From: Lentzea nigeriaca
GTDB lineage: Bacteria > Actinomycetota > Actinomycetes > Mycobacteriales > Pseudonocardiaceae
Length of the DNA: 64,000 nt
Assembly: GCF_016907955.1 (NCBI RefSeq)
Contig: NZ_JAFBCX010000007.1
Span: 186,001 to 250,000 of the forward strand
Reading direction: 5' to 3'
Shown: positions 1-7,186 of the stretch, one piece after another
How the letters are laid out: every line of letters starts with the position of its first letter
How positions within the stretch are numbered: the stretch's first letter is position 1
Notes under the pieces: generated by a model
The model's input: only the letters and a program-made list of their open reading frames with translations
Told to the model about the DNA's origin: nothing
The model's database searches: none
Program-made: the position numbers and the translations under genes

Positions 1-136
1 CGTCGCCGCCGCCCTGGGCGTGATGCGCACGCCGACGACCCTGGCCCTGACCGCCGACGGCACCGAGGTGTTGCGAGTCGGTGGCGTGCCGAAACGCGAC
101 ACGCTCCTGGCCGCTTTGCAGCCACATCTGTCCTAA
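1..136 (+). CDS. Thioredoxin-family protein, C-terminal end (partial)
   Basis: Only the last 44 codons are present; the frame starts at base 2 and ends at TAA 134-136. The visible sequence has a cis-proline-like 'MRTPTTLAL' stretch followed by 'GTEVLRVGGVPKRDTLLAAL'. This is the usual end of a thioredoxin fold: strand, 'G..V.R..G', then a C-terminal helix. The Cys-x-x-Cys active site would lie outside the window. Thioredoxin, DUF4395, rhodanese and SseC form a recurring actinobacterial sulfur cluster (ThiX/CysA2/SseC2 in mycobacteria), which supports the call. It is the end of the gene upstream of the cysteine leader and probably acts in thiol redox or sulfur transfer. Confidence 0.6.
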   Translation, partial: VAAALGVMRTPTTLALTADGTEVLRVGGVPKRDTLLAALQPHLS

Positions 137-202
137 TCCGGTCGAGTGAACCTGCGTTGTTCCACCTGATGGACATGTCTCCCGGACCGAGGGATCCAGT
201 AC

Positions 203-208
203 TACCCT
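203..208 (+). promoter_or_regulatory. -10 element of a leaderless promoter
   Basis: TACCCT lies seven bases before the ATG of the leader peptide at 216. A TANNNT-type -10 at this distance puts the transcription start on or next to the ATG, so the short ORF would be read from a leaderless mRNA. No convincing -35 box is seen around 180. Confidence 0.45.
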
Positions 209-215
209 CGCTGGC

Positions 216-293
216 ATGACCATGCTGCTCACGAAGCGACGCGCGGTTGACCTGTGCCGCGTGCGCAGCAGCCTGTGTCGCACGACGAGCTGA
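216..293 (+). CDS. Putative cysteine-responsive leader peptide (25 aa)
   Basis: A 25-codon ORF reads MTMLLTKRRAVDLCR, then VRSSLCRTTS and a stop. The pattern of Arg-Arg, 'VDLCRV' and a second 'LCR' matches the short 'putative leader peptides' found in front of actinobacterial sulfur-assimilation genes. Mycobacteria have leaderless cysteine-codon-rich sORFs that act as attenuators upstream of sulfur operons. Here it sits directly before DUF4395-rhodanese-SseC, and the TACCCT -10 box seven bases upstream suggests leaderless translation. It has two Cys codons, TGC and TGT. Ribosome stalling at these when cysteinyl-tRNA is scarce would affect the hairpins at 294-359. The function is inferred from pattern and context. 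Confidence 0.65.
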   Translation: MTMLLTKRRAVDLCRVRSSLCRTTS

Positions 294-359
294 TTGGGCC
301 GCTTGACGCCCAACAGCTACCTCTGACGGACTGATTTCTCCTCGTCCGAATGTCCGGAG
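294..359 (+). promoter_or_regulatory. Attenuator-like region between leader peptide and sulfur operon
   Basis: The small hairpin TTGGGC(8 nt)GCCCAA at 294-313 begins directly after the leader stop codon. Further on, CTCC at about 342-345 can pair with the GGAG of the Shine-Dalgarno stretch (about 355-359) of the next gene. A stalled or terminating ribosome on the leader could switch between these structures. The pairings are visible in the sequence; the regulatory role is inference. Confidence 0.4.
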
Positions 360-365
360 GTCGTC

Positions 366-803
366 GTGCCGAAAGATGCCCCAGTAGACCCGCGCGGTCC
401 GCGCTTCTCCGCCTGGATGACCACCGTCATCCTGGCCGTCGTCCTGCTCACCGGCTGGTGGCGCCTGCTCGGCGCCCAGACGGTGCTGTTCGCGATGTGC
501 GCGTTCATCTCGCTGAAGCTCAACCCGTGGGGCCACGTCTACCGCTTCGCGATCCAGCCTCGCCTGACCCCGGCCACCGAACGCGAGGAGGCAGCCCCGC
601 TGCGCTTCGCCCAGGGCGTCGGTTTCGTCTTCGCACTGATCGGCACCCTCGGCTACGCCACCGGACTGACCACGCTCGGCATCGTGGCCACCGCCCTCGC
701 ACTGGTGGCAGCACTGCTCAACGCCGCGTTGGGCCTGTGCCTCGGCTGCGAGGTCTACCTACTGCTGCGCCGGTACGCACCCGCGCTCGCACGTCCGCAA
801 TAA
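366..803 (+). CDS. DUF4395 family membrane protein
   Basis: A 145-residue protein starting at GTG 366, six bases after a GGAGG ribosome site. Three to four hydrophobic segments are visible: about 18-38 (MTTVILAVVLLTGWW), 40-58 (TVLFAMCAFISL), and 90-135 as a pair containing 'LGLCLGCEVYLLLRR'. Also present are 'LNPWGHVYR', followed by a short charged loop, and a C-terminal 'CLGCE'. This layout is typical of DUF4395, which often sits beside thioredoxins and rhodaneses. The CLGCE cysteine pair could be redox active. It is the first gene of a sulfur operon with the rhodanese 29 bases downstream. The molecular function is unknown. Confidence 0.8.
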   Translation: MPKDAPVDPRGPRFSAWMTTVILAVVLLTGWWRLLGAQTVLFAMCAFISLKLNPWGHVYRFAIQPRLTPATEREEAAPLRFAQGVGFVFALIGTLGYATGLTTLGIVATALALVAALLNAALGLCLGCEVYLLLRRYAPALARPQ

Positions 804-832
804 AACACGCACTACTACAGGAGCAACTTCCC

Positions 833-1678
833 ATGAGCCGTGAGAACGTGCTGGTCTCGGCCGCCTGGTCCGAGGAGAACCTCCAGACGCCCGGCGTCGT
901 GTTCGCGGAGGTCGACGAGGACACCACCGCGTACGACGGCGGACACATCCCCGGCGCCGTGAAGATCGACTGGAAGACCGAACTCCAGGACCCGATCCGC
1001 CGCGACTTCGTCGACCGCGAGGGCTTCGAGAAGCTGCTCTCGGCCAAGGGCATCTCCAACGACGACACCGTCATCCTCTACGGCGGCAACAACAACTGGT
1101 TCGCGGCCTACGCCTACTGGTACTTCAAGCTCTACGGCCACCAGGACGTGAAGCTCCTCGACGGCGGCCGCAAGAAGTGGGAGCTCGACGGCCGCCCCCT
1201 GGACAAGGAGGAGGTCACCCGTCCCACGACTTCCTACAAGGCCCAGGAGCAGGACCTCAGCATCCGCGCCTTCCGCGACGAGGTCGTCGACGCCATCGGC
1301 AACAAGAACCTGGTCGACGTCCGCTCCCCCGACGAGTTCTCCGGCAAGCTCCTCGCCCCGGCCCACCTCCCGCAGGAGCAGGCCCAGCGCGCAGGCCACA
1401 TCCCCTCGGCCGTCAACGTGCCGTGGAGCAAGGCCGCGAACGAGGACGGCACCTTCAAGTCCAACGACGAACTCCGCGAGATCTACGCCGAGGCAGGCTT
1501 CGACGGCTCCCGCAAGACCATCGCCTACTGCCGCATCGGCGAGCGCTCCTCGCACACCTGGTTCGCCCTGCGCGAGCTGCTCGGCCACGAAGACGTCAAG
1601 AACTACGACGGTTCTTGGACGGAGTACGGCTCGCTCGTCGGCGTGCCGATCGAACTCGGTTCCGGCAAGGAGGCCTGA
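833..1678 (+). CDS. cysA: Thiosulfate sulfurtransferase (rhodanese), CysA type
   Basis: A 281-aa two-domain rhodanese. The N-terminal inactive domain (about 1-125) includes 'FAEVDEDTTAYDGGHIPGA' and 'LYGGNNNWFAAYAYWYF'; the C-terminal domain carries the persulfide loop 'CRIGERSS' with catalytic Cys near residue 233. It would transfer sulfane sulfur from thiosulfate to a thiol acceptor. The start chosen is ATG 833, with AGGAG at 819-823. The frame is open upstream to 350, but that extension overlaps DUF4395 and does not look like rhodanese. SseC follows six bases later. The pair corresponds to mycobacterial CysA2-SseC2, linked to sulfur metabolism and cofactor sulfuration. Confidence 0.93.
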   Translation: MSRENVLVSAAWSEENLQTPGVVFAEVDEDTTAYDGGHIPGAVKIDWKTELQDPIRRDFVDREGFEKLLSAKGISNDDTVILYGGNNNWFAAYAYWYFKLYGHQDVKLLDGGRKKWELDGRPLDKEEVTRPTTSYKAQEQDLSIRAFRDEVVDAIGNKNLVDVRSPDEFSGKLLAPAHLPQEQAQRAGHIPSAVNVPWSKAANEDGTFKSNDELREIYAEAGFDGSRKTIAYCRIGERSSHTWFALRELLGHEDVKNYDGSWTEYGSLVGVPIELGSGKEA

Positions 1679-1684
1679 TTTCTC

Positions 1685-1984
1685 ATGTCCGACTCATGCG
1701 GCGCGCCCGTCCAGGGCGGCACCATCGAAGCGTCAACGACCGAAACCGTCCTGCAGGGCAAGGTCCTGGCCGACGGCACCCCGGTAGGCGGCGCCTACGT
1801 CCGCCTGCTGGACTCGACGGGCGAGTTCACGGCCGAGGTCGTCTCCTCCCCTGAGGGCGACTTCCGCTTCTTCGCGGCACCGGGCAGCTGGACCGTCCGC
1901 GCCCTGCACCGCACCGGCAACGGCCAGGCCGCCGTGTCGGCCGAGGGCCCCGGCATCCACGCGGTGGAGATCGCAGTCGCCTGA
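1685..1984 (+). CDS. sseC: DUF1416 (SseC) family protein
   Basis: A 99-aa protein with an N-terminal 'SDSCGAPVQGG' Cys motif, then a beta-rich transthyretin/CNA-B-like fold ('VLQGKVLADGTPVGGAYVRL' and 'GDFRFFAAPGSWTVRALHR'). Its length and motifs match DUF1416, the SseC proteins encoded next to CysA-type rhodaneses. It starts six bases after the rhodanese stop, so the two are probably co-translated. A role as a partner or carrier in sulfur transfer is suggested by conserved pairing and has not been shown biochemically. A terminator-like hairpin follows at 2015-2048. Confidence 0.88.
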   Translation: MSDSCGAPVQGGTIEASTTETVLQGKVLADGTPVGGAYVRLLDSTGEFTAEVVSSPEGDFRFFAAPGSWTVRALHRTGNGQAAVSAEGPGIHAVEIAVA

Positions 1985-2014
1985 CGCCACGCAGCAAGCG
2001 CAGTGGGTACGACG

Positions 2015-2048
2015 AAGGCCTCCGGCGGCACACCCCGCCGGGGGCCTT
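2015..2048 (+). terminator. Hairpin terminator after the sulfur operon
   Basis: AAGGCC and CCGGCGG pair with CCGCCGG and GGCCTT around a CACAC loop, giving a GC-rich stem 31 bases after the sseC stop. There is no strong U-tract, as is common in high-GC actinobacteria. Confidence 0.65.
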
Positions 2049-2318
2049 CACATTTCTGGTTTCTCGCGAAGGCGAGCCGACCCGGAGCCGAAGGCGAGGC
2101 AACGCGAAGGCGGAGCCGAGCAGTCCTTGGCATACCGGGCCGGTGGGGTGGGTCCCGTCACGCCCCACCCACAACGCAACCACCTACGGACTCGCAACCG
2201 GAACCCGCCGACGCAACCGGGGGACGACCCACAAAACCCACACGCACCCCAGAGCAGGCCACGGTGTCCTGCACCACCACAACCCTGCACGTCAGACCAC
2301 GCGAGATATCCTCTCCCG
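2049..2318. other. Gene-free stretch with G/A-rich imperfect repeats
   Basis: I see no convincing gene here. Bases 2067-2120 hold three imperfect GCGAAGGCG-AGCC units. Bases around 2140-2170 form a second possible hairpin (GGTGGGG with CCCCACC). Open frames across this stretch have low-complexity composition and no family resemblance. The promoter of the 2319 gene must lie at its right end. Confidence 0.5.
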
Positions 2319-2417
2319 GTGGAACACATCTTCACCGGACTCCTGGTACTAGTGACGATCGCAGTCATGTGGTTCGCGGGCTACGTCGTCTACCGCCTCT
2401 ACTCCGACCAGCGATGA
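2319..2417 (+). CDS. Small single-pass membrane protein (32 aa)
   Basis: Starts at GTG 2319 and gives a 32-residue protein: 'MEHIFTG', one hydrophobic helix (LLVLVTIAVMWFAGYVV), then the basic tail 'YRLYSDQR'. Its TGA overlaps the ATG of the nitrobindin gene (ATGA at 2414-2417), so translational coupling supports it as a real gene. No family is recognised. It may anchor or regulate its partner at the membrane, but this is inference. Confidence 0.55.
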   Translation: MEHIFTGLLVLVTIAVMWFAGYVVYRLYSDQR

Positions 2418-3058
2418 CGCAGAGCACCCCAGGCACCCCGATCCCAGGCAGCGGCGACGAGGCCATCCGCCTGGCGGAAGAGCGCGCCGCGGCCACCAGA
2501 GCCCGCAACCTCCCGCAGTTCACGGACATGCCGATCCCCGGCGACACCGCGAACCTGCGAGAAGGCGCCAACCTGAACGACGCCTTGCTGAGCGTCCTCC
2601 CGCTGGTAGGCGTCTGGCGAGGCGAAGGAGAGGTCGTCTACCCGACGATCGACGGCCCGTTCCGCTTCGGCCAGCAGATCACGTTCGCCCACGACGGTCG
2701 CCCGTTCCTCATCTACGAGGCGCGCAGCTGGCTGTTGAACGAGGCCGGCGAAGTCATCCGCCCGGCGGCCCGCGAGCAGGGTTTCTGGCGTCCCCAGCCG
2801 GACGACACGATCGAGCTGCTGCTCACCCACAACACGGGCATCGTCGAGCTGTACTACGGCAAGCCGCGCACCCAGACGTCGTGGGAGTTCGAGACGGACG
2901 CCGTGATCCGCACCGCGAGCGCCAAGGAAGTCACGGCATCGCAGCGCCTGTACGGCATCGTCAACAACGGCGACCTCGCGTACGTCGAGGAGCGGGCGAT
3001 GGTCGGGCAGAAGATGCAGCCGCACACGTCGGCGCACCTCAAGCGCGTGGTCGGCTGA
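2414..3058 (+). CDS. Nitrobindin-like heme-binding beta-barrel protein (FABP family)
   Basis: A 214-aa protein. After a variable N-terminus of about 60 residues it shows the family signature 'GVWRGEGEVVYP' (GxWxGxG), typical barrel strands such as 'FGQQITFAHDGRPFLIYEARS' in the middle, and a C-terminal 'PHTSAHLKRV' with the His expected as heme ligand. Nitrobindins are ten-stranded barrels that bind ferric heme and react with NO or peroxynitrite; the mycobacterial relative is Rv0813c. The start ATG 2414 overlaps the upstream stop. The long frame extending back to 2003 is rejected because it crosses the terminator region. The position beside CysA/SseC is conserved in mycobacteria. Confidence 0.85.
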   Translation: MTQSTPGTPIPGSGDEAIRLAEERAAATRARNLPQFTDMPIPGDTANLREGANLNDALLSVLPLVGVWRGEGEVVYPTIDGPFRFGQQITFAHDGRPFLIYEARSWLLNEAGEVIRPAAREQGFWRPQPDDTIELLLTHNTGIVELYYGKPRTQTSWEFETDAVIRTASAKEVTASQRLYGIVNNGDLAYVEERAMVGQKMQPHTSAHLKRVVG

Positions 3059-3078
3059 AAGACACGCGATTCAGGGTC

Positions 3079-3116
3079 GTGGGATTGTTCAACAATCCCA
3101 CGATTCCCCGTAACAT
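3079..3116 (+). promoter_or_regulatory. Palindromic operator and -10 box of the pxpBC promoter
   Basis: Bases 3079-3101 form a perfect inverted repeat: 11-bp arms GTGGGATTGTT/AACAATCCCAC around a single C. The core TTGTTCAACAA resembles GntR-family operators. A TAACAT -10 box at 3111-3116 lies six bases before ATG 3123, implying a leaderless transcript. The palindrome covers the -35 position, so a bound repressor would block RNA polymerase. No GntR gene lies nearby. Confidence 0.6.
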
Positions 3117-3122
3117 GTGTCC

Positions 3123-3710
3123 ATGCTGCTGCGGCGCTGCGGAACCGATGCGCTCCTGGTCGAGGTCGACTCGCTGATCGAGGTCGCGGCCGTCCGCGCG
3201 GCGCTCCAGGGGCTCGACGGCGTGGAAGAGCTCGTCCCCGCCGCCAGAACGGTGCTGGTCAAGGGCGCTCTCCCGCAGGTCAGGGAGGCCCTCGCCACCG
3301 TCGACCTGACCCACGCGCCGGAAACACGCTCCCGCGAGGTCACCATCCCCGTCAGCTACGACGGCCCCGACCTCGACCTCGTCGCCGACACGGCGAACAT
3401 CACCCCCGACGAGGTCGTCCGGCTCCACACCGGAGCCACCTACGAGGTCGCGTTCTGCGGCTTCGCCCCCGGCTTCGGCTACCTGACCGGCCTGCCGGAC
3501 GTCCTCCAGCAGCCCAGGCTCGACTCGCCGCGCACGAAGGTGCCGGCGGGCAGCGTCGGCATCGCGGGCGAGTTCACCGCCGCCTACCCCCGAGCCACAC
3601 CCGGCGGCTGGCGGTTGATCGGCCGCACCGAGATCACGCTCTTCGACCCGGCGGCCGAGACCCCCGCACTGCTGGCGCCCGGCGACAGCGTCAGGTTCGT
3701 GGTCGCATGA
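3123..3710 (+). CDS. pxpB: 5-oxoprolinase subunit B (PxpB, KipI-like)
   Basis: A 195-aa protein with the KipI/PxpB signatures 'FCGFAPGFGYLTGLP' and 'RTKVPAGSVGIAG', ending 'LLAPGDSVRFV'. PxpB and PxpC form the part of 5-oxoprolinase that, with PxpA, hydrolyses 5-oxo-L-proline to glutamate using ATP. GTG 3117 is an alternative start, but ATG 3123 fits leaderless initiation from the TAACAT box. The stop overlaps pxpC by ATGA. A pxpA (LamB/YcsF) gene, often adjacent, is not found in this window. Confidence 0.92.
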   Translation: MLLRRCGTDALLVEVDSLIEVAAVRAALQGLDGVEELVPAARTVLVKGALPQVREALATVDLTHAPETRSREVTIPVSYDGPDLDLVADTANITPDEVVRLHTGATYEVAFCGFAPGFGYLTGLPDVLQQPRLDSPRTKVPAGSVGIAGEFTAAYPRATPGGWRLIGRTEITLFDPAAETPALLAPGDSVRFVVA

Positions 3711-4582
3711 AGCGCACCATCACGGTCGTCCGCACGGGTCCCCAGGCGCTGATCCAGGACCTCGGCCGACCCGGCCACGCCCACCTCGGCGTACCGCCGT
3801 CCGGCGCGGTCGACCCGGACTCCATCAAGCTCGCCAACCGCCTCGTCGGCAACCCGGAGACCGCCGCGGGGCTCGAACTCCTGCTGGGCGGCACGCACAT
3901 CACGGCAGAAGCGTCCTGCACGGTCGCGGTGACCGGACCGGCGGTGGAAGTCCGGATCGACGGCAAGCTCGCCGACTCACACCAGCCGTTGCATCTCCCC
4001 AAGGGCTCCACGCTGGAGATCGGCACCCCGGACACCGGCCTGCGCACCTACCTGGCCGTCTCCGGCGGCATCGACACCCCGCCGGCACTCGGCAGCCGGT
4101 CGACCGACCTGCTCTCCGGGATCGGTCCAGAACCCTTGCGGGACCACGACGTTCTCGAACTCGGCACGCCCGCTCCCGCGAACGGCGCAGACGTCGTGCC
4201 GCCACTGCGGGCACCGCTGGAACTCGACGTCGCCATCCTGCTCGGCCCGAGGGACGACTGGTTCGACGACGCGGAAACCCAGCTGCGCCAAGGGGTCTGG
4301 ACGGTGTCCGACCGCAGCAACCGGGTCGGCGTGCGGCTGCGCGGCACGAAGCTGAATCGTCGTGACGGCGAGATTCCCAGCGAGGGCATGATCACCGGCG
4401 CGGTGCAGGTGCCGCCGGACGGGCACCCCGTGGTCTTCCTCAACGACCACCCCACGACGGGCGGTTATCCCGTCATCGGTGTCGTCGACCGTGATCACCT
4501 GCGGTTTCTCGGCCAGGCGCGGCCGGGGACGACGGTCAGGTTCCGCCCGATGCGGGTCAGCACGACGGGGCCACACCGTTGA
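3707..4582 (+). CDS. pxpC: 5-oxoprolinase subunit C (PxpC, KipA-like)
   Basis: A 291-aa protein with PxpC/biotin-dependent carboxyltransferase-like signatures: 'LIQDLGRPGHAHLGVPPSGA' near the N-terminus, 'TYLAVSGGID' in the middle, 'SNRVGVRLRG', and 'SEGMITGAVQVPPDGHPVV' with 'TGGYPVIG' near the end. It pairs with PxpB in 5-oxoproline hydrolysis. Translation is coupled to pxpB through a 4-bp overlap. Its stop codon (4580-4582) lies inside the -35 box of the following chitinase promoter, so the two transcription units abut tightly. Confidence 0.92.
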   Translation: MKRTITVVRTGPQALIQDLGRPGHAHLGVPPSGAVDPDSIKLANRLVGNPETAAGLELLLGGTHITAEASCTVAVTGPAVEVRIDGKLADSHQPLHLPKGSTLEIGTPDTGLRTYLAVSGGIDTPPALGSRSTDLLSGIGPEPLRDHDVLELGTPAPANGADVVPPLRAPLELDVAILLGPRDDWFDDAETQLRQGVWTVSDRSNRVGVRLRGTKLNRRDGEIPSEGMITGAVQVPPDGHPVVFLNDHPTTGGYPVIGVVDRDHLRFLGQARPGTTVRFRPMRVSTTGPHR

Positions 4583-4608
4583 CGGTAGTGGTCCAGACCA
4601 AATACCGT
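4579..4608 (+). promoter_or_regulatory. Chitinase promoter with DasR-like operator
   Basis: TTGACG (4579-4584) and TACCGT (4603-4608) are spaced 18 bp and fit -35/-10 boxes. The spacer holds AGTGGTCCAGACCAAA (4587-4602) with the palindromic core TGGTCCAGACCA. This closely matches the DasR-responsive element AGTGGTCTAGACCACT known upstream of Streptomyces chitinase genes. A bound GntR-type repressor would occlude the promoter until GlcN-6-P accumulates. No DasR gene is in the window. Confidence 0.72.
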
Positions 4609-4651
4609 AACCGCCAGGCCGCCGCGGACCTCTACGAACCTGGAGTTCCGC

Positions 4652-7186
4652 ATGCGCCGAATCCCTGCCCTGCTGGCAGTTCTGGTCGCTGTACTGGCCC
4701 TGGCCGTGCCCGCACAGGCCGCCACGGGCATCACCGCGACCTTCTCCCGCACCGGTACGAGCGGCAAGTTCGTGGTCGCCAACGCGAGCACGACCGCGCT
4801 CAACGGGTGGTCGATCAAGTTCGACCTGCCTGCCGGTGTCACGGTGAGCAACGTCCAGAACGCGACCACGACCCAGGACGGCACGAGAGTGACGCTCACT
4901 CCTGCCTTCTACATCAACAACATCCCTGCCGGACGCAGCACCGAGCCCTACAGCCCGACGTTCACGTTGAGCGCCGCGGCCGACCCGACCGCCTGCACGA
5001 TCAACAACATGGCCTGCGACGGCAGCGGTGATCCCGCGCCGGCACCGACCGGCCTCACCGCCGACTACTCGGTCGCCGGTGGCACGGCCAAGTTCATCGT
5101 GCGCAACCACACCACCGCCGCGGTCAGCGACTGGTCGATCGTCTTCACGCTGCCGAACGGCGTGACGGTCGGCAACGGCCAGAACGGCACGATCTCCCAG
5201 AGCGGCAACCAGGTCACGCTCACCCCGGCCTACTACAACAAGTCGGTCGCGGCGGGCGGCAGCACCGAGCCGTACAGCCCGACGTTCTCGATCAGCTCGA
5301 ACGTCGACCCGGTGACGTGCCGGATCAACAACGCGAACTGCGACGGCAGCGCCGACACTCCGCCAAGCGCCCCAACGGGTCTGACGTCACCGACAAAGAC
5401 CACGCGCACGGTGACGTTGCAGTGGAACGCCTCCACCGCGGGCTCGCTGCCGATCGCCGCCTACGAGATCTACGCGGGCTCAGCCCTGGCGACCAGCAGC
5501 ACCACGACGTCCGCCGTCGTCACCGGCCTGAACCCGAACACCGCCTACTCGTTCACGGTGAAAGCCAAGGACACCAAGGGAACGCTGAGCTCACCGAGCA
5601 GCGCGCTGAGCGTCACGACCAACAACCCGGCCGACGACACGACACCTCCGACCGCACCGGGCAACCTGCGCGCCACGGCGAAGGACGCGGGCAGCATCTC
5701 GTTGGCGTGGAACGCATCCACGGACAACCGCGGCGTCGCGAACTACGACGTCTACGTGGGCACGACCGTGAGGATGACCGTTTCCGGCACCACAGCAACC
5801 GTTACCGGCCTCGCACCGTCGACGAGCTACACGTTCACGGTCCGGGCACGGGACATCTACGACAACCTGTCCTCGCCGAGCAACGCGCTGACCGAGCGCA
5901 CGAGCGACATCGTCGGCGGGTACGCCCGTGTCGGGTACTTCGTGCAGTGGGGCATCTACGGGCGGCAGTACTTCGTGAAGGACATGGACGCCGCGAAGCT
6001 GACCCACGTCAACTACGCGTTCGGCAACATCGACCCGGTCAACCTGACGTGTCTGCACGGCGTCACGAAGGGCACCACGCCGAACCCGCAGGACCCGAAC
6101 CAGGGCGACGGCGCGGGTGACGCGGAAGCCGACTACAGCAGGCCGATGAGCGCGGCGCAGTCCGTCGACGGCGTGGCGGACACGGGCTGGGAACCGTTGC
6201 GCGGCAACTACAACCAGCTCAAGAAGCTCAAGGTGAAGTACCCGCACCTCAAGGTCCTGATCTCACTCGGCGGCTGGACGTACTCGAAGTACTTCTCCGA
6301 CGTCGCGGCGACCGACGCGGCGCGCAAGAAGTTCGTGTCGTCGTGCCTGGACATCTACCTCAAGGGCAATCTGCCCGTGTACAACGGCGCTGGCGGCCCC
6401 GGCACCGCGGCGGGGATCTTCGACGGCATCGACCTCGACTGGGAGTGGCCGGGCGCCGAGGGACACGCGGGCAACCACTGGGGACCGCAGGACAAGGCGA
6501 ACAACTCGCTGCTGATCGAGGAGTTCCGTCGTCAGCTCGACGCGCTGGGCGCCACGACCGGCAAGCGCTACCAGCTCACCGCGTTCACCCCCGCCGACCC
6601 GGCCAAGATCGCGGCGGGCTGGGAGCTCGGACGGGTCGCGCAGTCGATGGACATCTTCAACGTCCAGGGCTACGACTTCCACGGCGCGGGCAGCGACAAC
6701 TCGTGGGAGCCCAACAGGACGGGCCACCAGGGCAACCTGCACGCCGACACCGACGACCCGTACTCGTTCCATTTCAGCGTGGAGAACGCGGTCACCGAGT
6801 ACCTCAACGCCGGTGTGCCGCCACGCAAGATCACCGTCGGGCTCGCGTTCTACGGCCGCGGCTGGCAGAACGTGACGGCAGGCGGCAAGAACGGCGAGTG
6901 GCAGGCCGCGGGTGGCGCCGCTCCGGGCCAGTTCGCCGAGGAGGCGGGCACGCGCGGGTACGCGAACCTCGTGGCGAGCGTGCCGAACTGCACCGTCCAC
7001 CACGACGAACAGGCCGTGGCGACGTACTGCTACAACGGCAACCAGTGGTGGACCTTCGACGACGCCTGGTCGATCCAGCGCAAGGCGGACTGGATCAAGT
7101 CGAAGGGTCTGCTAGGCGCGATGATCTGGGAGATGTCCGGTGACCGCGGCCCGTTGATGGCCGCGGTCGACGCCAACTTCCGCTAG
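4652..7186 (+). CDS. Secreted GH18 chitinase with two CBM2-like and two FN3 domains
   Basis: An 844-aa secreted enzyme. Signal peptide 1-24 (ending 'AVPAQA'); two CBM2-like modules at about 25-130 and 133-238, each with an 'STEPYSPTF' and a Cys pair; two fibronectin III domains (about 241-330 and 333-420); then a GH18 barrel (about 428-844). The catalytic DxxDxDxE motif is 'DGIDLDWE', with Glu near residue 598, and 'LISLGGWTYS' and 'MIWEMSGD' are further family marks. It would hydrolyse chitin outside the cell. A DasR-like site overlaps its promoter. Its TAG shares bases with the stop codon of the convergent aminotransferase gene. Confidence 0.93.
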   Translation: MRRIPALLAVLVAVLALAVPAQAATGITATFSRTGTSGKFVVANASTTALNGWSIKFDLPAGVTVSNVQNATTTQDGTRVTLTPAFYINNIPAGRSTEPYSPTFTLSAAADPTACTINNMACDGSGDPAPAPTGLTADYSVAGGTAKFIVRNHTTAAVSDWSIVFTLPNGVTVGNGQNGTISQSGNQVTLTPAYYNKSVAAGGSTEPYSPTFSISSNVDPVTCRINNANCDGSADTPPSAPTGLTSPTKTTRTVTLQWNASTAGSLPIAAYEIYAGSALATSSTTTSAVVTGLNPNTAYSFTVKAKDTKGTLSSPSSALSVTTNNPADDTTPPTAPGNLRATAKDAGSISLAWNASTDNRGVANYDVYVGTTVRMTVSGTTATVTGLAPSTSYTFTVRARDIYDNLSSPSNALTERTSDIVGGYARVGYFVQWGIYGRQYFVKDMDAAKLTHVNYAFGNIDPVNLTCLHGVTKGTTPNPQDPNQGDGAGDAEADYSRPMSAAQSVDGVADTGWEPLRGNYNQLKKLKVKYPHLKVLISLGGWTYSKYFSDVAATDAARKKFVSSCLDIYLKGNLPVYNGAGGPGTAAGIFDGIDLDWEWPGAEGHAGNHWGPQDKANNSLLIEEFRRQLDALGATTGKRYQLTAFTPADPAKIAAGWELGRVAQSMDIFNVQGYDFHGAGSDNSWEPNRTGHQGNLHADTDDPYSFHFSVENAVTEYLNAGVPPRKITVGLAFYGRGWQNVTAGGKNGEWQAAGGAAPGQFAEEAGTRGYANLVASVPNCTVHHDEQAVATYCYNGNQWWTFDDAWSIQRKADWIKSKGLLGAMIWEMSGDRGPLMAAVDANFR

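Noticed and set aside
350-832. Upstream extension of the rhodanese reading frame
   Set aside because: The frame is open but overlaps DUF4395, is Arg/Pro-rich and does not resemble rhodanese; ATG 833 has an AGGAG site and gives the usual family length.
2003-2413. N-terminal extension of the nitrobindin gene
   Set aside because: It covers the terminator hairpin and G/A-rich repeats; ATG 2414 overlaps the upstream small gene's stop.
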